Source: Tricholomella constricta (lineage: Eukaryota; Basidiomycota; Agaricomycetes; Agaricales; Lyophyllaceae). From it: 64,000 nucleotides of DNA. Where the stretch lies: contig JAACJP010000022.1 in assembly GCA_013368375.1 (NCBI GenBank), forward strand, positions 372,001 through 436,000, given 5' to 3'. The translations under genes were made by a program, and so were the position numbers. The notes under the pieces were generated by a model that was not told the origin of the DNA, searched no databases, and worked only from the letters and a program-made list of their open reading frames with translations. The stretch's first letter is position 1. The number at the start of each line of letters is the position of its first letter. Below are positions 11,063 to 20,463 of the stretch, piece by piece.

Positions 11063-11568
11063 TGTCAGGGGAACTCCCGCTCGCGCCCTCCGACGCTCAC
11101 AGATCATCCCCCGACTCATGCGATCGCCCCCGACCGACCGATCGCGATCCCGACCCGACGCTCCGACCCAAGCGTCGGTGTACATACTTACATCATTCCT
11201 GTCGCTTCCCTTCCCTCCCTGCGCGCGCCCGACACCGATCCCGACGACCCGACATCCCGACGTCGGCTGTCCCACCTCGTGCCCGTACCCTGCGCCACGA
11301 GGATCAGACAGCGTCGGGAACGTGTCTATACACGCGCCGCACACCATTCGTTATTATTACATGTACAGTACACTCTAGAGGACCGGCCCTCACGTCCTAC
11401 ACTCGTATATAGTCGGCCCCCTGGCATTCGGGAATCCTTTACACTATTCTCTTCGGATTCCCCCTTGCCAGGTAAGCCATTACTTACCTTCGTTACTGTA
11501 CATCCAATATAACTTCGGATTCCCCCTTGCCAGTGTGACTACGCTCCGCTATAAGGGTTGCCCTAACA
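11063..11568 (+). repeat. Element C 5' LTR with TATA box and start site
   Basis: TGTCAGGGGAACTC...GCCCTAACA. TATATAG lies at 11405-11411. 33 bp downstream is TTTACACTATTCT (11438-11450), the probable 5' end of the transcript because it is the exact complement of the primer site after the LTR. A 23-bp motif ending CCCCCTTGCCAG occurs twice (about 11450-11472 and 11513-11535) and brackets GTAAGC...CCAG, a possible leader intron. Confidence 0.85.
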
Positions 11569-11570
11569 GC

Positions 11571-11583
11571 AGAATAGTGTAAA
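11571..11583 (+). promoter_or_regulatory. Self-primer binding site of element C
   Basis: AGAATAGTGTAAA, two bases after the LTR, is a perfect 13-nt complement of TTTACACTATTCT at 11438-11450 in the LTR, placed about one TATA-to-start distance below TATATAG. This is the Tf1 self-priming arrangement, in which the cleaved mRNA 5' end primes reverse transcription. Element D has the equivalent pair with a matching base change. Confidence 0.75.
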
Positions 11584-11694
11584 ACTGAGACCCGACGAAG
11601 TCGGCCGATCCGCTTCCGCGCCGAAACACGTGTCCGCTACACGCGACCCGTTCAACGCGCGCTCGCTCCGATCGCCACCCAGTCCCGTCTCGAG

Positions 11695-12912
11695 ATGTCC
11701 GACTTTGGTGAATTTGACGAGCCGTCGCCTCCCCCTGCGCTTACGCCAGAAGAGCGACTGGCGAGCCTTGAAACCACGATATCGGCTCTCTCCCACACCC
11801 AAACCTCCAACTCGGCCACCCTGGACCGCATATCCTCTCTTTTAAATACCCTCGTTTCGGGGAACCCCTCCGCTGCCTCCCCAGCAGCACCTACGACCCC
11901 TGCGGCGCCGACGCAACCCTTGCCAACGCCGCCTCCCCCTCCGCGATCGGGATCGCACATTCGGCCGTCGCCTCCTCCGATCTACGACGGCGCGTGATCG
12001 GGCGGACGCGCCTTCTGGAACGCATGTCAACTGTACTTCTCGTTGACCACCGGGCAGTTCCCCGATGACCACGCCCGCATTAGCTGGGTGTTGTCATTCA
12101 TGCAGCACGGTCGCGCCGCCGACTTCGTCAGTCGCGTCTTTCAATACGGGTCGGTGAAACTCGCATTCCCGGCCTGGAGCGACTTCGCGTCGAACTTCGA
12201 AAAGGAGTTCTTCCTGTTCGACGAGGTCGCCGACGCCGCACTCACCCTCGAGTCGACGGCGTATTTCCAGAACGGGCGCACCATTGACGAGTACATAGAC
12301 TCGTTCAAAGCCCTGTGGGTCAAGGCCGATTACCCGGATGGTCGCCACCTGGTCCTCAAGTTCCGTCGGGGCATGGACCAGAAGCTTTCGAAGCGACTCG
12401 GAAGCATCACCACAGGTCGGCCCGACGACTCCAAGATCGAGGACTGGTTAGCGGTCGCCCGCTCCCAGGACTTCATCATGAGGACCGAGGAGGACTTCCA
12501 CCGTCGGGCGCCTCCGACCCTCCCTTCGCACAGTCGCGCGGCCGTTCTCGTCCCAGTGCCTGCGGTAGCGCCCGCTCCCCACTGGCAACCCGCTGCGCCA
12601 CCGGCCGCTCCTGCTCGTGTGGCGGCTCCGACGCATGTCGCGCACGCCCCCAAGGCGCCGACTCTCCCTCCCGGCATCCCGATGGATGTCGATCGGTTCC
12701 GCGGCCGCCCTGCTCGCGACGACAACTGTCGTCGGTGCCACCAACCCGGGCACTTCTGGCGCGACTGCCCCCAGCGCTTTGACGTGCGCCACATCATGCC
12801 GGAGGAACTGGATGATCTGATCTTGCAGCTGCTGGCGCGCAAGGACGCGATCCCGGCCGGCCCGACTCCCGCGTCGGCCGACCCAATCTTGGAAACGGGA
12901 GAGGATTTTTAG
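11695..12912 (+). pseudogene. Element C gag, with in-frame TGA
   Basis: The ATG at 11695 (context CTCGAGATGTC, the same as in D) starts a Gag with a capsid-like Retrotrans_gag region (FQNGRTIDEYIDSFKALWVKADYPD) and a CCHC zinc knuckle CRRCHQPGHFWRDC near 12729-12771. TGA at 11995-11997 corresponds to an Arg codon in D (YDGA*SGG versus FDGSRSGG), so CGA to TGA is the simplest history. Pol lies in a different frame (+1) after TAG at 12910. A frameshift during translation or a lost/gained base is possible. Gag would form particles and bind RNA. Confidence 0.8.
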
Positions 12913-12940
12913 TCGCACAACGGGGAAAAGTACGCCCCCG

Positions 12941-15900
12941 TTGTCTAGTCGTAATCGGTTCGCCCCCCTATCTGTAGAGTACCCCAATATACTTGATATT
13001 GCTGCTACTTCTACGGGTGAACCTATCGACGAAGACGTACAATCCTCTCCTGACCAGCCGCCCTCTCCGCTGGTCGCTCCGACCAAACCGACTGTGCCGT
13101 CACGGCGCGGACTTCCACGATGGGAAAAGCGACTGCCCCGTCGCTTCGTGATCGCCGCCTCTTCCGACTCCTTGTCTCTGTCGTTGAAGGTCGAACTAGA
13201 GACCACCGACACCCAGGAGACGCACTCCCTCGTCGCCCTTGTCGACAGCGGAGCCTCGGGTTGCTTCATCAACACCGCCTACGTTGAGAAGCACAAACTA
13301 AAAACCCGACAGCTAAACCGACCAACGCTAGCCTATAACGTTGATGGAACCCCTAACGCAGCGGGTGCCATCGAATACGTGGTAGACGCGGTTCTGCGCT
13401 ATGACGGTCACTCCGAGCGGGTACTGTTCGCAGTCGCAGGCATTGGGAAAGAGGATCTCATCCTCGGGTTTACCTGGCTCCGCGACCACAACCCCGACAT
13501 TGATTGGGCGATGAAGAAGGTGAAGATGAGCCGGGCCCCGACGCGCTGCGACACCTGCAAGGTCGTGGCAAAGGAAGAGCGACGCGCGCGCACCAAAGTA
13601 CGAGCCGCTATTCGGGCCTGTCGGGCCGAAGGGATCCCGCTCACCGAACCCGAGCTGAAGGCCCCGACCGGTCCCTATGTCGAGGACGACTCTGACACCG
13701 ACGAGTTCCTCCCTTACACCCCGATCATGGAGGAACCCGATCCAGAGTCGGACGACTTCCTCACGGAGACCTTCCTGAACGGCGACCGCATCTTTGCGAC
13801 TGCGATCCACCCCCCTCCGACTGTGGCGCACATCCGTGCCAGTCAAACGACATCGCAGCGACTTGCGGAAGCGCATGCCGCGAACTCTGTGCCCAAGTCG
13901 TTCCGCGACGGCGTTCCGACCCACCTTCACGACTTTGAGGACGTCTTCTCCAAGGTCGCGTTCGACGAACTCCCCGATCGCAAACAGTGGGATCATGCAA
14001 TTGAATTGGAGCCGGGCGCTTCGCCGTCCGGCACCAAAGTCTACCCACTGTCGCCGGCGGAGCAAGTCGAGCTCGACGTGTTCCTCAAGGAGAACCTCGA
14101 TTCGGGTCGGATCCGACCGTCGAAATCGCCCATGGCTTCGCCAGTGTTCTTCATCAAGAAGAAGGACGGTGCACTCCGACTGGTGCAGGACTATCGGACG
14201 CTCAACGCGCTCACGGTGAAGAACCGGTATCCGCTGCCACTCATTAGCGAACTGGTGAACAACCTTCGCGGCGCGCGGTACTTCACCAAGCTGGACGTCC
14301 GATGGGGGTACAACAACGTTCGGATCAAGGAAGGCGACGAGTGGAAGGCAGCGTTTCGGACGAACCGCGGTCTCTTCGAGCCGTTCGTCATGTTCTTCGG
14401 CCTCACGAACAGCCCCGCCACATTCCAGACCATGATGAACGACATCTTCCGCGATCTGATCGCCGAGGGTGTTGTTTGCGTGTACCTCGACGATATCTTG
14501 ATTTACACCAAGACTCTCGAGGAACACCGTCGGGTCGCGCGACTAGTGCTGGACCGGCTCCGCGAACATAAGTTGTTCTTAAAGCCCGAGAAATGCGAGT
14601 TCGAACAGACCAAGGTCGAGTACCTGGGGCTGATCATCTCGCACGGGCAAGCGGAAATGGATCCGGTCAAGGTCGCTGGAGTGTCAGAGTGGCCAGCGCC
14701 GAGGAACAAGAAGGAGGTGCAAGCGTTCTTGGGCTTCACCAATTTCTACCGACGGTTCATCCAAGACTTCTCGCACCACGCCCAGCCCCTGTTCGACCTG
14801 ACGGGCAAGGACGTCGCCTGGCGCTGGGAAGCGTCGGAGCAGTCGGCCTTTGACCTCCTGAAGTCTGCGATCATGTCGCGACCGGTGCTTGCATTCCCCG
14901 ACGACGACCGACCGTACCGCATCGAAGCCGATTCGTCTGACTTCGCAACAGGCGCGGTCCTGTCACAAGAGTCGCCGTCCGACGGCAAGTGGCACCTGGT
15001 CGCGTTCTACTCGAAGAGCTTGAACGCTGTCGAGCGGAACTACGAGATCCACGACAAGGAGATGCTGGCGATCATCCGGTCCCTGGAAGAGTGGCGACAC
15101 TTCGTTGAAGGCGCAAAGCACAAGGTGGAGATCTTGACCGACCACAAGAACCTTGAGTACTTCCTCACCGCGAAGAAACTCAATCGGCGTCAAGCCCGAT
15201 GGTCTCTCTACCTCGCCAACTTCGACTTTACCCTCCACCACCGTCCGGGACGCAGCATGGGCAAACCCGACGCTCTGTCGCGTCGCGCTGATCATGGCGA
15301 TGGAAGTGGCGACAATGCCGACATCGTGCTCCTCAAGCCCGAGTTCTTTGCGATTCGTGCAACCGAAGGTCTTGTACTGGTCGGAGAGGAGGACGACGTG
15401 CTGAAGGCGATTCGCAAGGGCAATCGCGACGGCGCACAGGAGGATGCGGTCGCGAAAGCGGCGCAACTGGTCAAGGCTTCCAAGGTCGCCGGACGCTCCC
15501 TACGCTTCGGCGAGTGGGGGGAGGAAGGCGGCCTGCTCACGTTTCGTGGACGGATCTACGTCCCGAACGTCCCAGACCTCCGCCGACGCATTGTGGAGCA
15601 CCACCACGACTCCAAGGTCGCCGGTCACCCAGGTCGCTGGAAGACGTTAGAGCTGGTGTCGCGCAATTACTGGTGGCCCCAGATGTCGCGTTTCATCGGT
15701 TCATACACCAGCACCTGTGACATGTGCCTGCGCACGAAACCTCGCCGCCAACTCCCTGTCGGACAGCTGCAGCCGCTCCCAATCCCCGAAGGCCGATGGA
15801 ATGTCGTGTCGGTGGATTTCATCACCGAACTCCCAGAATCCAACGGCCACGACGCGATCATGAACGTCGTGGATTCGGTCGGAAAGCGTGCGCATTTCAT

Positions 15901-16948
15901 CGCGTCGCATACGACCTGTTCGGCTCTGGGAGCTGCGAACCTCTACCGTCGCCACGTTTGGAAGCTGCACGGTCTCCCCGACGCCTTCGTCTCCGATCGA
16001 GGTCCACAGTTCGTCGCCGAATTCACGCGCGAACTGTACCGACTCCTGGGTATCAAGCTGTCGGCTTCGACGGCGTACCACCCACAGACCGACGGACAGA
16101 CTGAGCGCGTCAACCAGGAACTGGAACAGTTCTTGCGGGTCTTCTGCAACGAGCGCCAGAACGACTGGGAGGACCTTTTGCCCGACGCCGAATTCAGTTA
16201 CAACAACCACGTACATTCGGCGACGCAGCAGACCCCCTTCCTGCTCGACACTGGTCGGCATCCGCGCATGGGCTTTGAGCCGCGCCGGGGCGCCTCCAAG
16301 AACGAGTCGGCCGACGAGTTCGTGGAGTGCATGAAGGAAGCACAGGAGGAAGCCAAGGCGGCGCTTTCAAAGGCTAAAGACGACATGGAGCGGTATTACA
16401 ACCAGCGACACGCCCCAGCGCCCGACTACCAACCCGGCGACAAGGTGTACTTGGACGCGACCGACATTTCTACGACCCGACCGTCTAAGAAATTGTCGCA
16501 TCGCTATCTTGGCCCTTTCGTCGTGCAAAGGCGAGTCGGCCCGCTCGCATATCGCCTCCTGTTGCCTCAGTCCATGAAGCGCATTCACCCGGTCTTCCAC
16601 GTCGTAAAGCTTGTCCCCGCCGTCGCTGACCCGATTGATGGTCGGCAGTCCGATCCACCACCGCCACCAGACATCATCGACGACGAGCCCCACTACGAAG
16701 TCCACAAAATCCTCGACAGCCGCATCTTCCGCAAGAAACTTCAGTACAAAATCTTGTGGAAAGGCTACGGCTACGAAGAAGCTTCGTGGGAGCCCCGGGA
16801 GAACGTCGCCGCACCCGACCTGGTTCGTAAGTTCCACCGCGACAATCCTGACGCCGCACGCCACATCCGTGGCATTTTCACTCTATCCCCCGCTGTCTTC
16901 GCCACTGTCACCCCGCACCGAGTCGTTGCGATTCAAGAGGGGGGGTGA
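12941..16948 (+). CDS. pol: Element C Pol: protease, RT, RNase H, integrase, chromodomain
   Basis: A single open frame of about 1335 codons. Protease active site LVDSGASG near 13240. Reverse transcriptase with FFIKKKDG, KLDVRWGYNNVRI and YLDD at 14483-14494. RNase H (EADSSDFATGAVLSQ ... TDHKNLEYF). Integrase zinc finger HHHDSKVAGHPGRWK...CDMCLRTK, then catalytic DDE context VSVDFITELPES ... FVSDRGPQFVAEF ... HPQTDGQTERVNQ. C-terminal chromodomain VHKILDSRIFRKKLQYKILW, then KGYGYEEASWEPREN, which in chromoviruses can guide integration to heterochromatin. No internal stop, so it may still encode working enzymes although gag upstream is broken. The real N-terminus is uncertain because pol is expected to be made as a Gag-Pol fusion. 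Confidence 0.93.
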   Translation: MSSRNRFAPLSVEYPNILDIAATSTGEPIDEDVQSSPDQPPSPLVAPTKPTVPSRRGLPRWEKRLPRRFVIAASSDSLSLSLKVELETTDTQETHSLVALVDSGASGCFINTAYVEKHKLKTRQLNRPTLAYNVDGTPNAAGAIEYVVDAVLRYDGHSERVLFAVAGIGKEDLILGFTWLRDHNPDIDWAMKKVKMSRAPTRCDTCKVVAKEERRARTKVRAAIRACRAEGIPLTEPELKAPTGPYVEDDSDTDEFLPYTPIMEEPDPESDDFLTETFLNGDRIFATAIHPPPTVAHIRASQTTSQRLAEAHAANSVPKSFRDGVPTHLHDFEDVFSKVAFDELPDRKQWDHAIELEPGASPSGTKVYPLSPAEQVELDVFLKENLDSGRIRPSKSPMASPVFFIKKKDGALRLVQDYRTLNALTVKNRYPLPLISELVNNLRGARYFTKLDVRWGYNNVRIKEGDEWKAAFRTNRGLFEPFVMFFGLTNSPATFQTMMNDIFRDLIAEGVVCVYLDDILIYTKTLEEHRRVARLVLDRLREHKLFLKPEKCEFEQTKVEYLGLIISHGQAEMDPVKVAGVSEWPAPRNKKEVQAFLGFTNFYRRFIQDFSHHAQPLFDLTGKDVAWRWEASEQSAFDLLKSAIMSRPVLAFPDDDRPYRIEADSSDFATGAVLSQESPSDGKWHLVAFYSKSLNAVERNYEIHDKEMLAIIRSLEEWRHFVEGAKHKVEILTDHKNLEYFLTAKKLNRRQARWSLYLANFDFTLHHRPGRSMGKPDALSRRADHGDGSGDNADIVLLKPEFFAIRATEGLVLVGEEDDVLKAIRKGNRDGAQEDAVAKAAQLVKASKVAGRSLRFGEWGEEGGLLTFRGRIYVPNVPDLRRRIVEHHHDSKVAGHPGRWKTLELVSRNYWWPQMSRFIGSYTSTCDMCLRTKPRRQLPVGQLQPLPIPEGRWNVVSVDFITELPESNGHDAIMNVVDSVGKRAHFIASHTTCSALGAANLYRRHVWKLHGLPDAFVSDRGPQFVAEFTRELYRLLGIKLSASTAYHPQTDGQTERVNQELEQFLRVFCNERQNDWEDLLPDAEFSYNNHVHSATQQTPFLLDTGRHPRMGFEPRRGASKNESADEFVECMKEAQEEAKAALSKAKDDMERYYNQRHAPAPDYQPGDKVYLDATDISTTRPSKKLSHRYLGPFVVQRRVGPLAYRLLLPQSMKRIHPVFHVVKLVPAVADPIDGRQSDPPPPPDIIDDEPHYEVHKILDSRIFRKKLQYKILWKGYGYEEASWEPRENVAAPDLVRKFHRDNPDAARHIRGIFTLSPAVFATVTPHRVVAIQEGG

Positions 16949-17454
16949 TGTCAGGGGAACTCCCGCTCGCGCCCTCCGACGCTCACAGATCATCCCCCGA
17001 CTCATGCGATCGCCCCCGACCGACCGATCGCGATCCCGACCCGACGCTCCGACCCAAGCGTCGGTGTACATACTTACATCATTCCTGTCGCTTCCCTTCC
17101 CTCCCTGCGCGCGCCCGACACCGATCCCGACGACCCGACATCCCGACGTCGGCTGTCCCACCTCGTGCCCGTACCCTGCGCCACGAGGATCGGACAGCGT
17201 CGGGAACGTGTCTATACACGCGCCGCACACCATTCGTTATTATTACATGTACAGTACACTCTAGAGGACCGGCCCTCACGTCCTACACTCGTATATAGTC
17301 GGCCCCCTGGCATTCGGGAATCCTTTACACTATTCTCTTCGGATTCCCCCTTGCCAGGTAAGCCATTACTTACCTTCGTTACTGTACATCCAATATAACT
17401 TCGGATTCCCCCTTGCCAGTGTGACTACGCTCCGCTATAAGGGTTGCCCTAACA
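16949..17454 (+). repeat. Element C 3' LTR
   Basis: 506 bp, differing from the 5' LTR at one position that I could see. Directly preceded by the purine run and the pol stop codon. Confidence 0.93.
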
Positions 17455-17459
17455 ATACT

Positions 17460-18998
17460 ATAACCGATGGCGCGCGGCAAGGTCGTGCGCATCGAATCGA
17501 ATCGCGCCTAGAAGGCGTACTGGAGGACAGCAAGCGTCCCCCCACCAAGCCAAGGGACAGGCTTGCATCAGTGCGCTCAGTAGTACGCGCTTACTCGTCA
17601 TCTAGGTACGATACACCTAGATCCTATAGTGGCGCTATGGCCGCCACATCGGTACCGGAGAGCGCCAGTGTGTGCCATCAACCGGAACGACCACTGGTGC
17701 ATCCAAGAAGAGGTGCCGACAGAGCGGTATCGGAGAGCGCCAGCGTGCGCCCTCAACCGGAACGACTACCGGAGCACCCAAGAAGAGGTGCTGTCACCGA
17801 TGGCGGAGAAGCGACCGCAAACGCATCCCAGATAACGGGGAGGCACACGAACGGACCAAGCAGTTCACTTGGTCTGCAAAATGCTGGGCAGAGCTCAGCA
17901 GTAAATTCGAGCACAGCACGTCTAGTTAAAGACGTACGAGACGAGCATCCGGCACTACCGGAGGTGCGGACAAACGTCCGCAAGGGAGAAGATGGGGGTG
18001 GTGAACACCCATCGACGAAGACTGAACGCCACGGGATGACGACTGCAAAGGTGCCAACGCCGGCATACCCGGAGGCGGACTTCCACATTGCGTGGTGGAT
18101 AGCACGACGCATCGACGACGGAAGCGACTGGAACGAGACGTTCCGGGAGCTAATGCACGATCGGCCGGAAGACGATGTGCGCCGGGTGTGGAGGTGGGTG
18201 AGGTACCACCTCCGGCATCACAGAGAGGAACTCCGTGCGGACACGGGGTTAATGGGCGTCAAGCCTGTTGCGGAGACGGCGTCAAGCGCTGTATCCGATG
18301 GTGGATTTAGTGACCGACCCAGCGAAGCGGGAAGGTCAAGATCGAGTTCGCAACATGCACATGAGCGAACACGCACCCCAGACCATGTCATAGACTGGTT
18401 GGAGGGTAATTCGAGGACCTACTCGCGCAGTATGAGCGTGATTAGGGGCAATTACGACATGGTGGTAGCGACACCATCGGCAGCTCGGAACGAACTGCCC
18501 ACCGAGCAATTGGCGTGTATGCACCAAATTGTTCATCGCACATATGGCGATGAACAGGAAGAGGAAGACGACGGGAACGGTGAGCGGTCCGAAGGTCATT
18601 CGGAACGCTCAGAAGCATGGCATGTCCGAACATATGAGTGTGAGGACGCATGCCACGAGTACCAGTACCTCGATGAAGACGGGAAGGAAATTCACGTCTA
18701 CGAAGTGGAGAGCGATGGGGAAACCAGCGCTCTCGAGGCGGAATATGATAGTTACCGTGAACGTGGTAGCTATCAAGAGGAGGAGGAGAATGGCGATGAG
18801 CATAGCGGCTCGGAAGATGCTCGTTTTAACGACGAGCAGGAGAATGGCGCTGCACATAGCGGCCCAGAAGACGCTCGTTTTAACGACGAGCAGGAGAATG
18901 ACGCTGCACATAGCGGCCCAGAAGACGCTCGTTCGAACGATGAGCAAAGCGACGAAGGCGCTCGTTATGATGATAACGAGTGCACCGACTCCGATTGA
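17460..18998 (+). CDS. Element B ORF, segment 3 (C-terminal half)
   Basis: Continues segment 2 in phase (QIDHT|ITDGARQGR). It contains two copies of a repeat (VPESASVCHQPERPLVHPRR and VSESASVRPQPERLPEHPRR), a Trp/His-rich folded-looking stretch (FHIAWWIARRIDDGSDWNE, then VRRVWRWVRYHLRHHREEL), and an acidic tail with three 19-20-residue repeats of the type HSGPEDARFNDEQEN. It ends with TGA at 18996-18998. No protease, RT or integrase motif and no zinc knuckle. The frame has no stop across 954 codons in spite of three insertions, which argues that it was recently functional. I do not recognise the family. Confidence 0.65.
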   Translation: MTDGARQGRAHRIESRLEGVLEDSKRPPTKPRDRLASVRSVVRAYSSSRYDTPRSYSGAMAATSVPESASVCHQPERPLVHPRRGADRAVSESASVRPQPERLPEHPRRGAVTDGGEATANASQITGRHTNGPSSSLGLQNAGQSSAVNSSTARLVKDVRDEHPALPEVRTNVRKGEDGGGEHPSTKTERHGMTTAKVPTPAYPEADFHIAWWIARRIDDGSDWNETFRELMHDRPEDDVRRVWRWVRYHLRHHREELRADTGLMGVKPVAETASSAVSDGGFSDRPSEAGRSRSSSQHAHERTRTPDHVIDWLEGNSRTYSRSMSVIRGNYDMVVATPSAARNELPTEQLACMHQIVHRTYGDEQEEEDDGNGERSEGHSERSEAWHVRTYECEDACHEYQYLDEDGKEIHVYEVESDGETSALEAEYDSYRERGSYQEEEENGDEHSGSEDARFNDEQENGAAHSGPEDARFNDEQENDAAHSGPEDARSNDEQSDEGARYDDNECTDSD

Positions 18999-19036
18999 GC
19001 GGGTTGGGCTCGTGGTGCCCAACAGTTCCTATCCAG

Positions 19037-19841
19037 TGCAGGCGTGCATCATGGCCTCCACGAGGCGTGGTCCGTGCGACATTCAGAGCTATAAATACAT
19101 CGCAATGTACTATGATAGACTATCTTACCATATCCTGCCTTTCCCACCGTAACGTGAGACCTGCTGAGGTTGACGCCTCCATTTGGTGACGACAGTGGCA
19201 TTCGTACCCGCAACTGTCTGTCTGGATCGCCGTCCGCTTCCGGTAAACGAAGCATGATCATCAGTCTACCTACCACCGCCAATAACAACACCCCCCATCT
19301 GCGACTTCCAACACCGGCTCTCCTTTCCTAATCCAATCAACACTCTCCATGCACCAGCACCCTTGCGGTGCTTTTTAAAGTGCTTTTTCTGTTTCCGACA
19401 CCTGCAACTGTTTTTACCCGGTTTTCTCGGTGCTGGAGGGTAGCAAAGGTGATGGGTTCGAGGGCCGCGACGAGGACGTCGCGATGTGGGGGTGGGGCAT
19501 ATGCAGACACTGGCGACACTTCCGCATTAGGACAGATACAGCGCGCATTCAGCATCGCATCACGCCTGGAGACGTTTCACGGTTTCCCATCGCGCCTAGG
19601 TACAGCTGGGGTGATTTAGGGTTGTGTGTTTGGTTTCCGGGCTTAGGTTCGTGTTCGGATCGCGACGAGGACGTCGCTATTTGGGAGTTGGGCACATGCA
19701 GGCGTGCATCATGGCCTCCACGAGGCGTGGTCCGTGCGACATTCAGAGCTATAAATACATCGCAATGTACTATGATAGACTATCTTACCATATCCTGCCT
19801 TTCCCACCGTAACGTGAGACCTGCTGAGGTTGACGCCTCCA
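19037..19841 (+). mobile_element. TRIM-like miniature LTR element nested in B
   Basis: 145-bp direct terminal repeats (19037-19181 and 19697-19841), each starting TG and ending CA, around 515 bp with no coding capacity. The 4-bp duplication CCAG flanks the element (19033-19036 and 19842-19845). Two bases after the first repeat comes TGGTGACGACAGTGGC, a tRNA-type primer-site layout. The second repeat is preceded by a purine-rich GGGAGTTGGG. A TATA-like GCTATAAATACATC lies in each repeat. The internal part repeats a short block (GCGACGAGGACGTCGC) at about 19456 and 19659. Confidence 0.7.
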
Positions 19842-19845
19842 CCAG

Positions 19846-20431
19846 GTCTTTGAGATGCGATATGAGACGCATCAGTCCGGCAGCCGTATCGGTTGTGTGT
19901 CGACGTTGATAAACGTCGAGGTGGCAGCCTACGCGACTTTAACCACAGTCGCAGCGATATCCATCGCTGAAACCCTTGTGGCGTATACGTCGGCGCGATA
20001 AATAGCGCCTCAGTCTTCTGCGGTGGTTCAACCAGCCCTGGTCTGGCAGTTGCAATAGCTGTCGACGAGGAGTCGAAGACGGAGCCAAAAAATCGATGAA
20101 GCCATAAATCACCGGCTAACAACTCGATTGGCGACTATCGAACCAACTCAGGCGCGAAAGTCATCGTTGGGCATTATGTGTCCAACCCTAGCCAGTACGT
20201 CTGCGGAGCATGGACGCCAATCTCTTAGAGACTGGAGGAACAAGTCGCGGTCGACAGAATCAACACTACGTTAGGGCCATGACCTAACATTATTCTTATT
20301 CCATATCGTCGGGGTACCAATACCCAGACGCGACAACTGTGGCGCATAACATATGCGCAATACCTTCGACTATGGGTGCGCGTACTGTACGCGCAATATA
20401 TATCCATACCCTCGACATCCACCTGGGTGTA
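19846..20431 (+). other. Element B non-coding 3' region, hairpin-dense
   Basis: 586 bp without an open frame over about 90 codons. It is built from consecutive short perfect inverted repeats, for example TCGACGTT-gata-AACGTCGA (19900-19919), GCGCATA-aca-TATGCGC (20342-20358) and TGCGCGTA-ctg-TACGCGCA (20377-20395). Because no protein is encoded here, the hairpins cannot be a codon artefact. Confidence 0.6.
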
Positions 20432-20461
20432 AAGATTGCTGAGTGCAATCTTAAAGGGGGG
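20432..20461 (+). promoter_or_regulatory. Hairpin plus polypurine tract of element B
   Basis: AAGATTGC-tgagt-GCAATCTT (20432-20452) runs directly into AAAGGGGGG (20453-20461), two bases before the 3' LTR. The same layout with other stem bases is present in A and E. Confidence 0.75.
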
Positions 20462-20463
20462 TA

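Larger units (their letters stand above)
11063..17454 (+). mobile_element. Element C: Ty3/Gypsy chromovirus nested in B
   Basis: 506-bp LTRs (11063-11568 and 16949-17454), TSD ATACT (11058-11062 and 17455-17459). I see one difference between the LTRs (gatcAgac left, gatcGgac right), so insertion is recent. Contains gag (with an in-frame TGA), pol and a C-terminal chromodomain. The pol stop TGA (16946-16948) abuts the 3' LTR, so the polypurine run AAGAGGGGGGG is coding. Pol is nearly identical to that of element D, while LTR, gag and protease are clearly diverged. Confidence 0.95.

Noticed and set aside
11038..11512. C-terminal extension of the B ORF into the C LTR
   Set aside because: The B frame is cut at 11062 by the TSD and continues at 17460; the LTR-coded residues are accidental. 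The same LTR frames recur at 16945-17398.
12315..12842. Antisense and alternative frames within gag/pol of C and D
   Set aside because: GC-rich third positions in the true frame keep other frames open; they carry no motif.
18529..19152. 207-codon Arg/Met/Thr-rich frame overlapping the end of the B ORF
   Set aside because: Shadow of the acidic-repeat coding sequence in another frame, running into the TRIM repeat.
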